A DNA stretch of 64,000 bases from Tepidibacter mesophilus (GTDB lineage Bacteria > Bacillota > Clostridia > Peptostreptococcales > Peptostreptococcaceae). A program made the translations under genes and the position numbers. Each line of letters opens with the position of its first letter. Positions within the stretch are counted from its first letter, which is position 1. This document shows, in pieces, positions 54,143 to 62,921 of the stretch. Under the pieces are notes generated by a model, which saw only the letters and a list, made by a program, of their open reading frames with translations, was not told where the DNA came from and made no database searches. The DNA lies in contig NZ_BDQY01000012.1 of NCBI RefSeq assembly GCF_002724055.1, forward strand, positions 1-64,000, written 5' to 3'.

Positions 54143-54919
54143 TTGTTTACAAATAAATACCCTGTATTCAGTAGAGGAAGAATATTAAAGCTTGAAATGC
54201 TGGATTGCATAAGAGATTTTCCAAAAGATATCGTAAATGTACATATTAATGGATATGCAAATGGAATATTAATAGGATGCAGACTTTCAGTTAATGATGA
54301 TTATATTATTATATCACCTGGGATAATCTGCTTTGATGAAGATATATACATATTGAAAGAAAATTATAAAATACCATACACACATACAAATGAAACATCG
54401 GTACTTAAAGTTAAATTCATAGGAGAAGATTCAAATCAAGATTTTGTGAGTTATATAACTAAGGTATTCATAGATAATGATACTAATGTATATAAAGATG
54501 AAATAGAAATATGTAGGTTCAAATTGAAAGCAGGAGCAAAGTTAAGAAATAATTACACTGACTTTGAAGATATGACAACGGAGTATAATACTATAAATAT
54601 CATCAACTCACAATTTGCAGCATATGAAAATAGTACAATATCTCCATCTGTTTTAAAATACTTCGCTAAAGAAGCTTTTAAATATAAACTAAGCAATCCA
54701 CTAGATATATCGTTTTGTATGCAGTGCCTTCAAAGTGAAAAGGCAATAAATAAGGAATTGATTATAAGCTATATATCATCAAGACTGGATCAAGAATATG
54801 AGGAGTATTCAAATGAGAGAATGTATAAGTTTTTAGTAGAAATTCTTCAAGATATCAAGTATAACAGAGGAGAAAAAAGAGATAGAAATTATATATCAAA
54901 TAAAATTTTATTAGATTAA
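54143..54919 (+). CDS. Baseplate- or tail-fibre-like protein of the locus, 258 aa
   Basis: The N-terminal region runs FSRGRILKLEMLDCIRDFP, then NGYANGILIGCRLSV and YIIISPGIICFDEDIYIL. The last pattern (a turn, then ISPG and a strand) is common in N-terminal domains of phage tail-fibre and receptor-binding proteins, to which T6SS TssK is related. The C-terminal half is helical. No membrane segment. The start is TTG with an AGAGGGGA site. I suggest a baseplate adaptor; an unrelated structural role is equally possible on this evidence. Confidence 0.4.
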   Translation: MFTNKYPVFSRGRILKLEMLDCIRDFPKDIVNVHINGYANGILIGCRLSVNDDYIIISPGIICFDEDIYILKENYKIPYTHTNETSVLKVKFIGEDSNQDFVSYITKVFIDNDTNVYKDEIEICRFKLKAGAKLRNNYTDFEDMTTEYNTINIINSQFAAYENSTISPSVLKYFAKEAFKYKLSNPLDISFCMQCLQSEKAINKELIISYISSRLDQEYEEYSNERMYKFLVEILQDIKYNRGEKRDRNYISNKILLD

Positions 54920-54972
54920 AAATATATAATACATGTTCATGGCTAGAATATGACAATAAAGGAGGAGTTTAT

Positions 54973-55551
54973 ATGTTTTATATTTTATGGATTATAAGTT
55001 CGATTATAGCAATAGTGGCAAACTATTTGATTCTTTCACTTGGGAATCAGGATTTTATAAGCCTGACTACATTTTTTATTATTCCAATAGGTGGGTTTGG
55101 TGTTGGTGCGTTGAGTAGTTGTGGGCGCTATTTTGCAGATGTAAAATTTTCGTGTAAAAAAGCAAAAAACAAAGCTGTCCATATTATTTTGTCAAGTTTA
55201 ATTATTGTTATAGGTTTTGTTGGGGTACATTACCTTGTTTATACAAGTACTTATCTTGATAGTAATATGGACATTAATTATTCATTCAATGGTGAACACA
55301 TTAGCAATTATACATTTGATGGAAGTGAAGAACCAATCAATTTTGTTACTTATATGGAGGATTCTATTTCAAATTCTTCAAGAACAATGAGACGTAAGGG
55401 TAGCAGTGAAAGGATTGATTTAGGATCTAATGCAACTTGGAATTGGATTTGTTTTATTTCGAGCTTTATGGGATATATGCTGGGGGCATTTACAGTAGCA
55501 ATAGAAAGTGAAACTAAAATGTTAAAAAAAGAACCTGAAGCAGAATTATAA
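54973..55551 (+). CDS. Four-helix membrane protein of the locus, 192 aa
   Basis: Hydrophobic helices at about 1-23, 30-50, 68-90 and 157-180, with an extra-membrane loop of about 60 residues between the third and fourth that is rich in Ser, Asn and acidic residues (FNGEHISNYTFDGSEEP). Family unknown. Codons such as CGC, GCG, GGG and TTG are more frequent than in neighbours, suggesting separate acquisition. As the only multi-span membrane protein of the locus it could be a membrane anchor, or an immunity protein. An AAAGGAGGAG site precedes the ATG. Confidence 0.5.
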   Translation: MFYILWIISSIIAIVANYLILSLGNQDFISLTTFFIIPIGGFGVGALSSCGRYFADVKFSCKKAKNKAVHIILSSLIIVIGFVGVHYLVYTSTYLDSNMDINYSFNGEHISNYTFDGSEEPINFVTYMEDSISNSSRTMRRKGSSERIDLGSNATWNWICFISSFMGYMLGAFTVAIESETKMLKKEPEAEL

Positions 55552-55576
55552 AATAAATTAGGAAGGTGTATAGTTT

Positions 55577-56149
55577 ATGGGATATGATGATGAGAAAATA
55601 ATAGAATTAATAAATAAATCTAAACTTAATAAAGACATAAATGAAGGACCAATAGTTATAAATAATAATTCATATGAGTTCGTGGACACATATTTTTTTG
55701 AAGATCAAATATCTTTAAAAATACCAAAAGAATTTATAGACATGCCTATGGATATTCAAGATATAAAGTATCCATCTGTAAAAAGACCTCAAATAATAAA
55801 AACCGATGATTCAAACAATATAAATATAACACTAACACATATAAAAAGCGGGCTAACAAATGAATTAGTTGGGGAACTACTAAAGAGTATGGAAAAAATA
55901 ATTAAAAAACAAAATCCTCTAAATGTTATATATGATAACAAAACTATTAATGTAAACGAAAAAAACATAGGTTGCTTAGAGTTTAAAAATAGTGCTATAG
56001 ATGATTTTGTATATAATTTAATGTTTTTCTTTGAATTTAAAAAAGAAACTATTATGGGAAACTTTGTATGTCCATTCAATGAACATGATGTATGGAAAAA
56101 AGTTGCTCTAGATATAGTAAAGAGTGTAAGGGTGAAGGAGGAAGAATAA
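55577..56149 (+). CDS. DcrB/DUF1795-like protein, Eag-type adaptor candidate, 190 aa
   Basis: After an N-terminal strand region the protein reads ISLKIPKEFIDMPMDIQDI, NINITLTHIKSG, LLKSMEKIIKKQNP and CLEFKNSAIDDFVYNLMFFF, ending FNEHDVWKKVALDIVKSV. This is the layout of the Mog1/DcrB fold that includes DUF1795: a beta sheet with a terminal helix and a final small-residue cluster. DUF1795 Eag proteins are chaperones for transmembrane effectors of type VI secretion loaded on VgrG. Its place exactly 0 bp before a VgrG gene supports that role. No signal peptide is present, as expected for Eag. Confidence 0.6.
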   Translation: MGYDDEKIIELINKSKLNKDINEGPIVINNNSYEFVDTYFFEDQISLKIPKEFIDMPMDIQDIKYPSVKRPQIIKTDDSNNINITLTHIKSGLTNELVGELLKSMEKIIKKQNPLNVIYDNKTINVNEKNIGCLEFKNSAIDDFVYNLMFFFEFKKETIMGNFVCPFNEHDVWKKVALDIVKSVRVKEEE

Positions 56150-57556
56150 ATGAATGATTTTATAACATATAACCAAATATATGTATCCTCATTTGAGTTT
56201 GAAAAGCTTCTAAATCTAAGTATTACACAAAAAATAAATGAACATACAATCCTCAAATTAAGAGGAATAATACCCTTTGAAATGCAAGACGAGTATGTTG
56301 AAAACATTTCCTCAGACCAAGTTATAGAGGTTGGGTTGAAAAAGGAAGATGGAAATCAAATAATATTCAAAGGATCTGTAAAAAACATAGATATTGAAAA
56401 CAATGGAGAATTAAGAATTTTAAATTTGGAGGCAACTTCATTCACATGTTTTGCAGATTTTAAGAAAAAGAAAACAACATATCAGTGTAAAGGAATGTTA
56501 TATACAGATTTTTTCAATACTATGAGTAAGTCATACAACCAGGGGACTTTTATTGATATGGCTTCAAATGATTCTAGTATTGAACATATATTAGCGCAAT
56601 ATAATGAAACAGATTGGGACTTTTTAAAAAGAGTTGCATCAAGTTTTAATATGCCAGTGATTGCTAACTCAAGATTAGATGGAGTAAAAATACATATAGG
56701 GTTACCAGATATAACAAGCAACGAGCCATTACAGGCTTCAAATTATAAGGTTAAAAAAGATATTAAAGAACATCAGATAATAAATCAAAACTATAAATCA
56801 GATATAAATGAAAATGACTTAATAAGCTATGAAGTAATTACAAATCAAATGGTAGAGTTAGGGAATAAGGTTGAGTTTAAAAACTTAATCTATCGTGTAT
56901 ATTCAAGCAAAATCGAATTAATAGATGGTTTATTACAAAATACTTGTGTGCTAAAGAATGACAATGGATTTATTGTTCCCAAATTAAAAAATGATTCGAT
57001 TCAGGGGCTTTCACTTGAGGGGAATGTGGTTGATATATCTAAGGACAAGATTAAGGTTAAGCTAGATATTGATAATAAATTCGATGAAGGAAAAGCGTTT
57101 TTTTATAACTATTCAACTCCATATTCATCAAAAGATGGTAGTGGATTTTACTTTATGCCAGAAAAAAATGATAGGGTTATACTTCAATTTCCTAGTGTGG
57201 ATGAAGATAAAGCATATGCTAAAAGTAGTGTTGACTTACAGACAAATAGTTCAAAGCGTAGCGATAGTAATATAAAAAGAATAAGTACTAAACATGGAAA
57301 AGAGATTGTATTTAAGCCAGGGGCAGTTGAAATTGTAGCTAATGGGAATTTACTTATAAAACTGTTGGATGATGGAGGAATAGTTATTAACAGTGATAAA
57401 AAAATAACACTTTCAGCACAAGATGATATAAATATCTTAAGTGGAAGTAATATATCAATTAAGGGTTCTTCAGGTGTAAATTTAAAACAGGGTAGCTCAA
57501 ATATAAATATCGCAGACAAAATAGATATAAGTGGCTCTAAGGTAAATGTAAAATGA
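56150..57556 (+). CDS. VgrG-like spike protein without effector domain, 468 aa
   Basis: Residues 1-270 are a gp27/phage late control D-like hub (LRIIPFEMQDEY-type barrel elements, then YNETDWDFLKRVASSFNMPVIANSRLDG near residue 150, listed in part). An OB-fold gp5-like segment follows (SLEGNVVDISKDKIKVKLDID, PYSSKDGSGFYFMPEKNDRV in pieces), then a beta-helical needle of short repeats (ITLSAQDDINILSGSNISIKG). It ends right after the needle, so it carries no fused toxin. It would form the trimeric tip of the tube. The stop overlaps the next start (ATGA). Confidence 0.85.
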   Translation: MNDFITYNQIYVSSFEFEKLLNLSITQKINEHTILKLRGIIPFEMQDEYVENISSDQVIEVGLKKEDGNQIIFKGSVKNIDIENNGELRILNLEATSFTCFADFKKKKTTYQCKGMLYTDFFNTMSKSYNQGTFIDMASNDSSIEHILAQYNETDWDFLKRVASSFNMPVIANSRLDGVKIHIGLPDITSNEPLQASNYKVKKDIKEHQIINQNYKSDINENDLISYEVITNQMVELGNKVEFKNLIYRVYSSKIELIDGLLQNTCVLKNDNGFIVPKLKNDSIQGLSLEGNVVDISKDKIKVKLDIDNKFDEGKAFFYNYSTPYSSKDGSGFYFMPEKNDRVILQFPSVDEDKAYAKSSVDLQTNSSKRSDSNIKRISTKHGKEIVFKPGAVEIVANGNLLIKLLDDGGIVINSDKKITLSAQDDINILSGSNISIKGSSGVNLKQGSSNINIADKIDISGSKVNVK

Positions 57557-58179
57557 TAAAAAAAGCAGATAAAATGGACAAGATTACACACTTTTATGAA
57601 AATTACATAGAAAATAGCTATAAAGAAGTCTTTATTGAGATAGAAGATGACTATATCAAAAATAAGGATACCATAATAGACAATATTCAAAATACCATAA
57701 ATAAAACCTGTGAAGAAATATATAAGCTACAGCAAAATGAAGAAAAAGAACCTATAAAATATATTTTCATTTCATTTTTAAGAACTCAAATATTAAGAAA
57801 TAGTTCAAATTATCGAGTGGATTTCTATGATGATAGGATTTTTTTAGATGAAGATGAGTGTCATTGTTACTTTGACATGAATTTTATATTTAAACCATTG
57901 TTTAAAAAAATGGATGAGATTGAAAAGAAAAAAGATGATTCAATGTATATGAGACAAGTAACTAGCATTGATGTAGAAGACTTTAAACTATACGAATCTT
58001 TAAAATATAATCTATTAGCAAAGGAAATTCTTAAAGAAAATATAGATACAATTTTTAAAGGTGAGAACTTTGATTTGTTAAAGAAAGATAAGGAATTAGT
58101 AGTGGTATTTGGTGAATATAAGGATAATTTTGAGATAATGAAAAAATTCGTACTGAGTGAAAGTAGTGTAGAAGAATAA
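57553..58179 (+). CDS. Hypothetical protein coupled to VgrG, 208 aa
   Basis: No family recognised. The first 75 residues are helical and highly charged; FYDDRIFLDEDECHCYFDMNF (partly listed) near residue 100 gives a beta region with two Cys/His; the rest is helical (DDSMYMRQVTSIDVEDF). No membrane segment or signal. Overlap with the VgrG stop by 4 bp means coupled translation, suggesting a direct partner of the spike. It could be an adaptor or chaperone. Confidence 0.45.
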   Translation: MIKKADKMDKITHFYENYIENSYKEVFIEIEDDYIKNKDTIIDNIQNTINKTCEEIYKLQQNEEKEPIKYIFISFLRTQILRNSSNYRVDFYDDRIFLDEDECHCYFDMNFIFKPLFKKMDEIEKKKDDSMYMRQVTSIDVEDFKLYESLKYNLLAKEILKENIDTIFKGENFDLLKKDKELVVVFGEYKDNFEIMKKFVLSESSVEE

Positions 58180-58198
58180 ATATTGAATTGGAGGTAAA

Positions 58199-58723
58199 AT
58201 GGAGTATTTTTTATTAAAACAAGATGAACGATATAATGATTTTCCAATGATTATAGATTTATTTAGTAAGGTTGATAAAAGAAATATAAATATTGAAAAC
58301 TACAAAAAACTGGATGATATGATGATATTTCATGTAAATGCAAGTGAAAACTCTGTATTTATGGATGTTCTAGAAAGACAAATTTATCTTATTTCGAGTG
58401 GATTAAAGGACTTAATAAGTAAATATGAACCTAATATTATTTATAAAACTGTTTTTTTAATAGATAGAGTTAATAAGGTTCAACGAAAATACTTTCTACC
58501 AATATTCTTCGAGATTGATACACTACATGAATCAAGTGAGTTCAATCTAGATAAAAGTGTTATAAAAAAGCTTGTACTAGATAAAAACAAGATAAAAGAT
58601 AGAAAGATTTTTAAGATAAACAAAGGTGAAAAAACTCAAATTGTTGTAAGCCTAGATCTAGCAGAAAGCATACTTAGAAGATCTTTTATAGGGGTTAAAC
58701 TTGAAGAGGTTAAAGTGAAGTAG
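58199..58723 (+). CDS. Imm11-like immunity protein, 174 aa
   Basis: The opening MEYFLLKQDERYNDFP and the later LIDRVNKVQRKYFLP and IFEIDTLHE-like segments resemble the Imm11 (DUF1629) family of polymorphic-toxin immunity proteins, where this N-terminal pattern is common. VSLDLAESILRRSFIGVKLEEV at the end (partly listed) is a typical closing helix. It is followed by a PAAR-like gene rather than preceded by a toxin, so it may protect from, or carry, a partner encoded elsewhere. A GGAGGTAA site precedes the ATG. Confidence 0.55.
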   Translation: MEYFLLKQDERYNDFPMIIDLFSKVDKRNINIENYKKLDDMMIFHVNASENSVFMDVLERQIYLISSGLKDLISKYEPNIIYKTVFLIDRVNKVQRKYFLPIFFEIDTLHESSEFNLDKSVIKKLVLDKNKIKDRKIFKINKGEKTQIVVSLDLAESILRRSFIGVKLEEVKVK

Positions 58724-58744
58724 TTATAAGAAAGAAGGTGCAAT

Positions 58745-59143
58745 ATGGCAGAAACACATGCTTATGTAGTAAGGGGAGCGAGGATGATTTGTAGTTGTGG
58801 TTCTCATAAGAGAAAAATAAACTTACCCGAGTGCCATGGAGTATATATAAAAGATCAACCAAAGATGAATCAAAATGATTGTACTCTTGAAAATATACCT
58901 TACTTTGGAATATGTTCAAATTCAAGCAGTTCAGGGGCTGAAGTTATTAATCTAGTATCGCCTAAAAGAGGTGAAATTCAAGGCTTTAAATGCGAAAGGA
59001 ATTTTCTTGGAGTTTGGGAAAATGTGAAAGAAGACTGTATTATTGATGGTGTAGGTGCCCTAAAAACTGATTCTTACATAATATGTGAACATGGTGGTTG
59101 TGTAGCATTTGAAAACTCAGGACAAGTTGAACAAGAAGAATAA
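58745..59143 (+). CDS. PAAR-like DUF4280 protein, 132 aa
   Basis: A Cys-rich small protein: YVVRGARMICSCGSHKR at the start, LPECHGVYIKDQPKMNQNDC near residue 37, IPYFGICSNSS near residue 62 and YIICEHGGCVAFENSGQ at the end. This spacing of cysteines and His fits DUF4280, a family taken to be a PAAR-like cap that sharpens the VgrG spike, with metal at the tip. It stands directly before the VgrG-toxin fusion, which supports the role. AGAAGGTG precedes the ATG. Confidence 0.8.
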   Translation: MAETHAYVVRGARMICSCGSHKRKINLPECHGVYIKDQPKMNQNDCTLENIPYFGICSNSSSSGAEVINLVSPKRGEIQGFKCERNFLGVWENVKEDCIIDGVGALKTDSYIICEHGGCVAFENSGQVEQEE

Positions 59144-59194
59144 AGTAATTCGCTTTAAATATTTGAAATTTGAGTGAGTGGAAAGGAGTTGAAT

Positions 59195-62185
59195 ATGTCT
59201 GGATTTTTAGATATAAAAATTAAATCTCGTTTTAACATAGTAAATATAGAAGACATTAATATATCACATACCATAAATGAACACGGAAAACTATATTTAC
59301 GATGTATCGTTGAAAACATAAACGAAATAGAAAATCACAATTATTGTGCTCAAAATAATACTTTATCTGAAATTATAACCACATCTTTTAAAGATAAGAT
59401 ACAAGTTTATAATAAAGATGAAGTTTTGTTCACAGGTTTTGTTGATAGTCTAGAAATAGAAATGGAAAATGGTGTATACTATATTATAGTAAAAGCTATA
59501 TCTACAACAATATTATTGGATATTAAAAAAAGAACTAAGTCGTTTCAAGACAAAAATACAACATACATTGATATTGTTGACATAATGAAAAAAAACTATG
59601 CATCTTTTATATGCAATCCACATGAAAAATTTAAAACACCAATAGGAAAACCAATAATTCAATATCAAGAAACAGACTTTGAATTCCTAAAAAGATTAAG
59701 TAGCATGTTCAATGATATTTTGGTATGTGATACACTTAAAGAAACACCACATCTTCACCTTGGATATCAAGAGGGAAATACATATAATATAAAAGAGAAT
59801 CTACCCTATAAAGCTTACAAAAACCTTGAACTTTTCAACAAAAGTGGGGGATCTGAAAACGGATTTAATGATACGGATTTTTTCTATTACGAAATAGAAA
59901 CCTATCAAAGATATAAATTAGGAGACAAAATAATCTTTAAATCTAAAGATGTTTATGTAACAAGCGTAGATGTAAACATTATTAAAGGGGAACTTATATA
60001 TAAATACATACTATCACAACGAAAAGCTATAAGACAAAATACTATTTTCAATGATAAAATAAAAGGCGCATCAATAGAAGGACAAGTACTAAGTGTAAGT
60101 GGCGAAACACTTAAAGTTCACTTATCCTTAGACAAAAACCAAGACAAAGAAAAAGCACATGATTACATATATTCACCTGTAAAGGGAAACTCTCTTTACT
60201 CTATGCCACAAGTTGGAAGTCATACAAATCTGTATTTTCCAACAAATAAAGAAGAAGATGCATTTTGCGATTCATGTGTAAGAAAAAATGCAAAAACTTG
60301 TAGTGAATTACATAACCCAAATAACAGATACCTTAGAAGTGAACATGGAAATAAACTTTCAATAAAACCCGATAGCATAAAACTAGAAGGTGCCACAAAA
60401 GAACCTCTTAGTATATCCTTAGATGAAAACGAGGGTATACAAATACTAAGCAATAAAACTATTACACTTACAGCAAAAGACAGCATAGAATTTAACACAC
60501 CAAAAAAAATAAACATAAAAGCAGAAACAAAACTCGTAGCCCAAAAAACTAACAGCAAAAAATCTCTTTACATAGAAGGAAGCCATAACTTCCTAGGTGC
60601 AGATATAGTACCACAAGCAACCCAAAGAGAAACCTATCCACCTTATGATGATGACGAACCAGAAGTAGCTCCAGAAAAACCATTTAATCTACTAGAACTT
60701 ATGGGAAATGCACTTGCAGCAGTAGCAACAGTAGCAGTAATAGGTATAGGAATAGCAGCAACAGTAGCAACATATGGTGCTGGAGCGACTGTTGCAATAG
60801 GATTTGTTGCAGGTGCATTAGCTCTTATAAGTGCAGCAACCAAACCCAAAGCTGTTACCGACGCTATCTTTGAGCCCGAATACCCCATAGATGGAGAAGC
60901 GACCACGGGTGCCATGGGGTACTTTAAAGAAGAAGTCGAGGAACCAACCATGCTATCTGTAGTAGGTAATTTCTTAGGTGGAGTTGGTGATGGTGTAACT
61001 GATATGGTTACAGGGATCTATGATATGTGTAGACATCCAATAAGAACTGCACAAGGACTTGGACAGATTATTTTAAGTTTTCCAGCATCAGTTACAGCAA
61101 TTGGAGACGCAATAGGAAAATCTTTTGTAGATAATGTTATCCACGGAGATGCAAATTCAAGAGCAAGATTTTTTGGTAGAACGGTATTTGAAGTAGGAAG
61201 TATCGTAATTCCAGCTAAAGTTGCATCAGTTGGAAAAATTGAAAAAATGGTTCAGGCACAAAAATTACAAATGGCTCTCAAAGGCATAGATATTGTAAAG
61301 GGTATATCAAAAACAAAAGCATTTGCAAAAGTAGCTGGTATAATAGAAAAAGCTGATCTTGTAAATAAGCTTAATAAACTAAAATTCGCAGATGATGTAC
61401 TAAAAAGTATAAAAAATGTACCAGCAAGTGTTGTAACCAAAATAGATAAAGTAGTAAAAGAAGTTAAGAAAATACCTGGAAAAATTGGAAATATAGAAGT
61501 ACCGATTCCAAGAATAAAATTTGAACGTCAACGTCAATTTGCCTTTAACTCTCGAGGTACAATGCCAAATACTAAGTTTAATTTAGGGTTTGATACAGAA
61601 AATATTAAGATATCTGAAATATATAATGATATATCAAAAAAGATTGGCGGATCAGGTAAGGGTAAACCTGTAAGCGAATATCTTGATGGTGTAGTTGATG
61701 TGTCTGGTAATATCAATACTACTAAGATGAGGAAGCTTAAGAACGCCATTCAAAATAATAAGTTCACTGCAGATGAGCTTTCTGAAATTAAAAAAAATAT
61801 GGAAAATCTAGGTATTACTTCGGAGTTTAATGAGCAATTATTAAAAATTAATTTTGGTAAGTATCTTAAAGGGTTAATTGGTGACCCACCTGCTGATATG
61901 ATAAATGCTCATGCACATCATACTCTATTTAAGAAAGGACTTGGTGAGGCTCAGCAAGAAATTGTTCAAGAAGGTCAAGAAATATTAAGAAAACATGGTA
62001 TAGACCCGATAATTGGTAAAGAAAACCTTATTTGGGCACCAAACAGAATTAAAGGTCAACATGATATTTCAGCATTAGAAAATGTTGTGAATCAATTGAA
62101 AGCTGTTGATGCTGCAGGTGGGGATTATGATGACTTTGTTGAAATACTAGAAGACCTTGGTAAACAAGCAGCTTCTAGAAAATAA
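59195..62185 (+). CDS. VgrG-effector fusion with C-terminal AHH-type nuclease toxin, 996 aa
   Basis: I start at ATG 59195, as GGAAAGGAG lies 5 nt upstream; a GTG at 59174 precedes that site. Residues 1-470 repeat the VgrG plan of the gene at 56150 (YQETDFEFLKRLSSMF near 155; needle ITLTAKDSIEFNTPKKINIK near 430). A Pro/Asp linker (E479-TYPPY) leads to a Gly/Ala/Val-rich hydrophobic region (about 505-550) and a pretoxin-like stretch (GNFLGGVGDGVTDMVTGIYD). The last about 150 residues hold A907-H908-H909, then GQEILRKHGIDPI and NLIWAPNRIKGQHDI, the pattern of AHH/HNH-fold nucleases. It should be delivered at the spike tip and cut nucleic acid. Arg codons CGT/CGA at about 61525-61560 mark a module joint. 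Confidence 0.82.
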   Translation: MSGFLDIKIKSRFNIVNIEDINISHTINEHGKLYLRCIVENINEIENHNYCAQNNTLSEIITTSFKDKIQVYNKDEVLFTGFVDSLEIEMENGVYYIIVKAISTTILLDIKKRTKSFQDKNTTYIDIVDIMKKNYASFICNPHEKFKTPIGKPIIQYQETDFEFLKRLSSMFNDILVCDTLKETPHLHLGYQEGNTYNIKENLPYKAYKNLELFNKSGGSENGFNDTDFFYYEIETYQRYKLGDKIIFKSKDVYVTSVDVNIIKGELIYKYILSQRKAIRQNTIFNDKIKGASIEGQVLSVSGETLKVHLSLDKNQDKEKAHDYIYSPVKGNSLYSMPQVGSHTNLYFPTNKEEDAFCDSCVRKNAKTCSELHNPNNRYLRSEHGNKLSIKPDSIKLEGATKEPLSISLDENEGIQILSNKTITLTAKDSIEFNTPKKINIKAETKLVAQKTNSKKSLYIEGSHNFLGADIVPQATQRETYPPYDDDEPEVAPEKPFNLLELMGNALAAVATVAVIGIGIAATVATYGAGATVAIGFVAGALALISAATKPKAVTDAIFEPEYPIDGEATTGAMGYFKEEVEEPTMLSVVGNFLGGVGDGVTDMVTGIYDMCRHPIRTAQGLGQIILSFPASVTAIGDAIGKSFVDNVIHGDANSRARFFGRTVFEVGSIVIPAKVASVGKIEKMVQAQKLQMALKGIDIVKGISKTKAFAKVAGIIEKADLVNKLNKLKFADDVLKSIKNVPASVVTKIDKVVKEVKKIPGKIGNIEVPIPRIKFERQRQFAFNSRGTMPNTKFNLGFDTENIKISEIYNDISKKIGGSGKGKPVSEYLDGVVDVSGNINTTKMRKLKNAIQNNKFTADELSEIKKNMENLGITSEFNEQLLKINFGKYLKGLIGDPPADMINAHAHHTLFKKGLGEAQQEIVQEGQEILRKHGIDPIIGKENLIWAPNRIKGQHDISALENVVNQLKAVDAAGGDYDDFVEILEDLGKQAASRK

Positions 62186-62207
62186 AAATTCAAAGGGAGG
62201 AAGTAGA

Positions 62208-62714
62208 ATGGATAATATTCAAATTGCAAAAAAATTACGTGGATCTATTAAAGAGGCTAATCTAGAAGAAGTGAAATCTATACTTGAAAAACAACCAGAA
62301 ATGCTAAACAGTATGACACCATTTGGAACATGGTTACATGTAGCGTCAGCTCAAGGACATTTAGAGATAGTTAAATATCTAGTTGAAACAGGCTTTGATG
62401 TTAACTCACAGGGCGGTACTTTTTCAACTAATGCACTTGAGAGAGCATCAACAAAGGGGCATTATGATATAGTAGAATATCTTCTTAATCAAAACATTGA
62501 AATAGATACTAGTGAGCCAGATAGAAATCCTCTTTTTGCTGCAATATATGGTGGTCACAAAGAAATTGTGAAACTGCTGATTGGAGCAGGGATAGATATA
62601 TCTATACGTTACACGGGTGATAATATGAAAAATATGGGTGCTTATGAGTTTGCCGTTGAAAGAGGACAAACAGATATAGCCGAGTACCTAAAACAAAAGC
62701 TTCAAGAAATGTAA
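62208..62714 (+). CDS. Ankyrin-repeat protein, probable immunity protein of the AHH toxin, 168 aa
   Basis: Four ankyrin units are visible: GTWLHVASAQGHLEIVKYLV, NALERASTKGHYDIVEYLL, NPLFAAIYGGHKEIVKLLI and GAYEFAVERGQTDIAEYLK. Each has the helix-loop-helix spacing, and the protein is little more than the repeat array. Ankyrin proteins are frequent immunity partners directly downstream of polymorphic toxins. The ATG at 62208 follows GGGAGG by 7 nt; the stop of the toxin gene is 22 bp upstream. It should bind the nuclease domain and keep kin safe. Confidence 0.8.
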   Translation: MDNIQIAKKLRGSIKEANLEEVKSILEKQPEMLNSMTPFGTWLHVASAQGHLEIVKYLVETGFDVNSQGGTFSTNALERASTKGHYDIVEYLLNQNIEIDTSEPDRNPLFAAIYGGHKEIVKLLIGAGIDISIRYTGDNMKNMGAYEFAVERGQTDIAEYLKQKLQEM

Positions 62715-62921
62715 TTTATCATAAGTCGTTGGATTGAGTTTTAATGAGTGATTTGAATTTCTGGTGCAAAAATAAAAGAATGTATAACTATCTCAAAAAT
62801 TACAATATTGACGAATAAATGGTTTATTTAAAGAGTTTTTATTAATACATAAAAACTTAATTTAATATTTTTATAATATTGTATTTTTTCAATGGAATTG
62901 AAAGTAAATAACCACAAAATA

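Noticed and set aside
57069-57275. 68-codon plus-strand frame inside the VgrG gene
   Set aside because: Fully nested in another frame of a well-supported gene, with no ribosome site.
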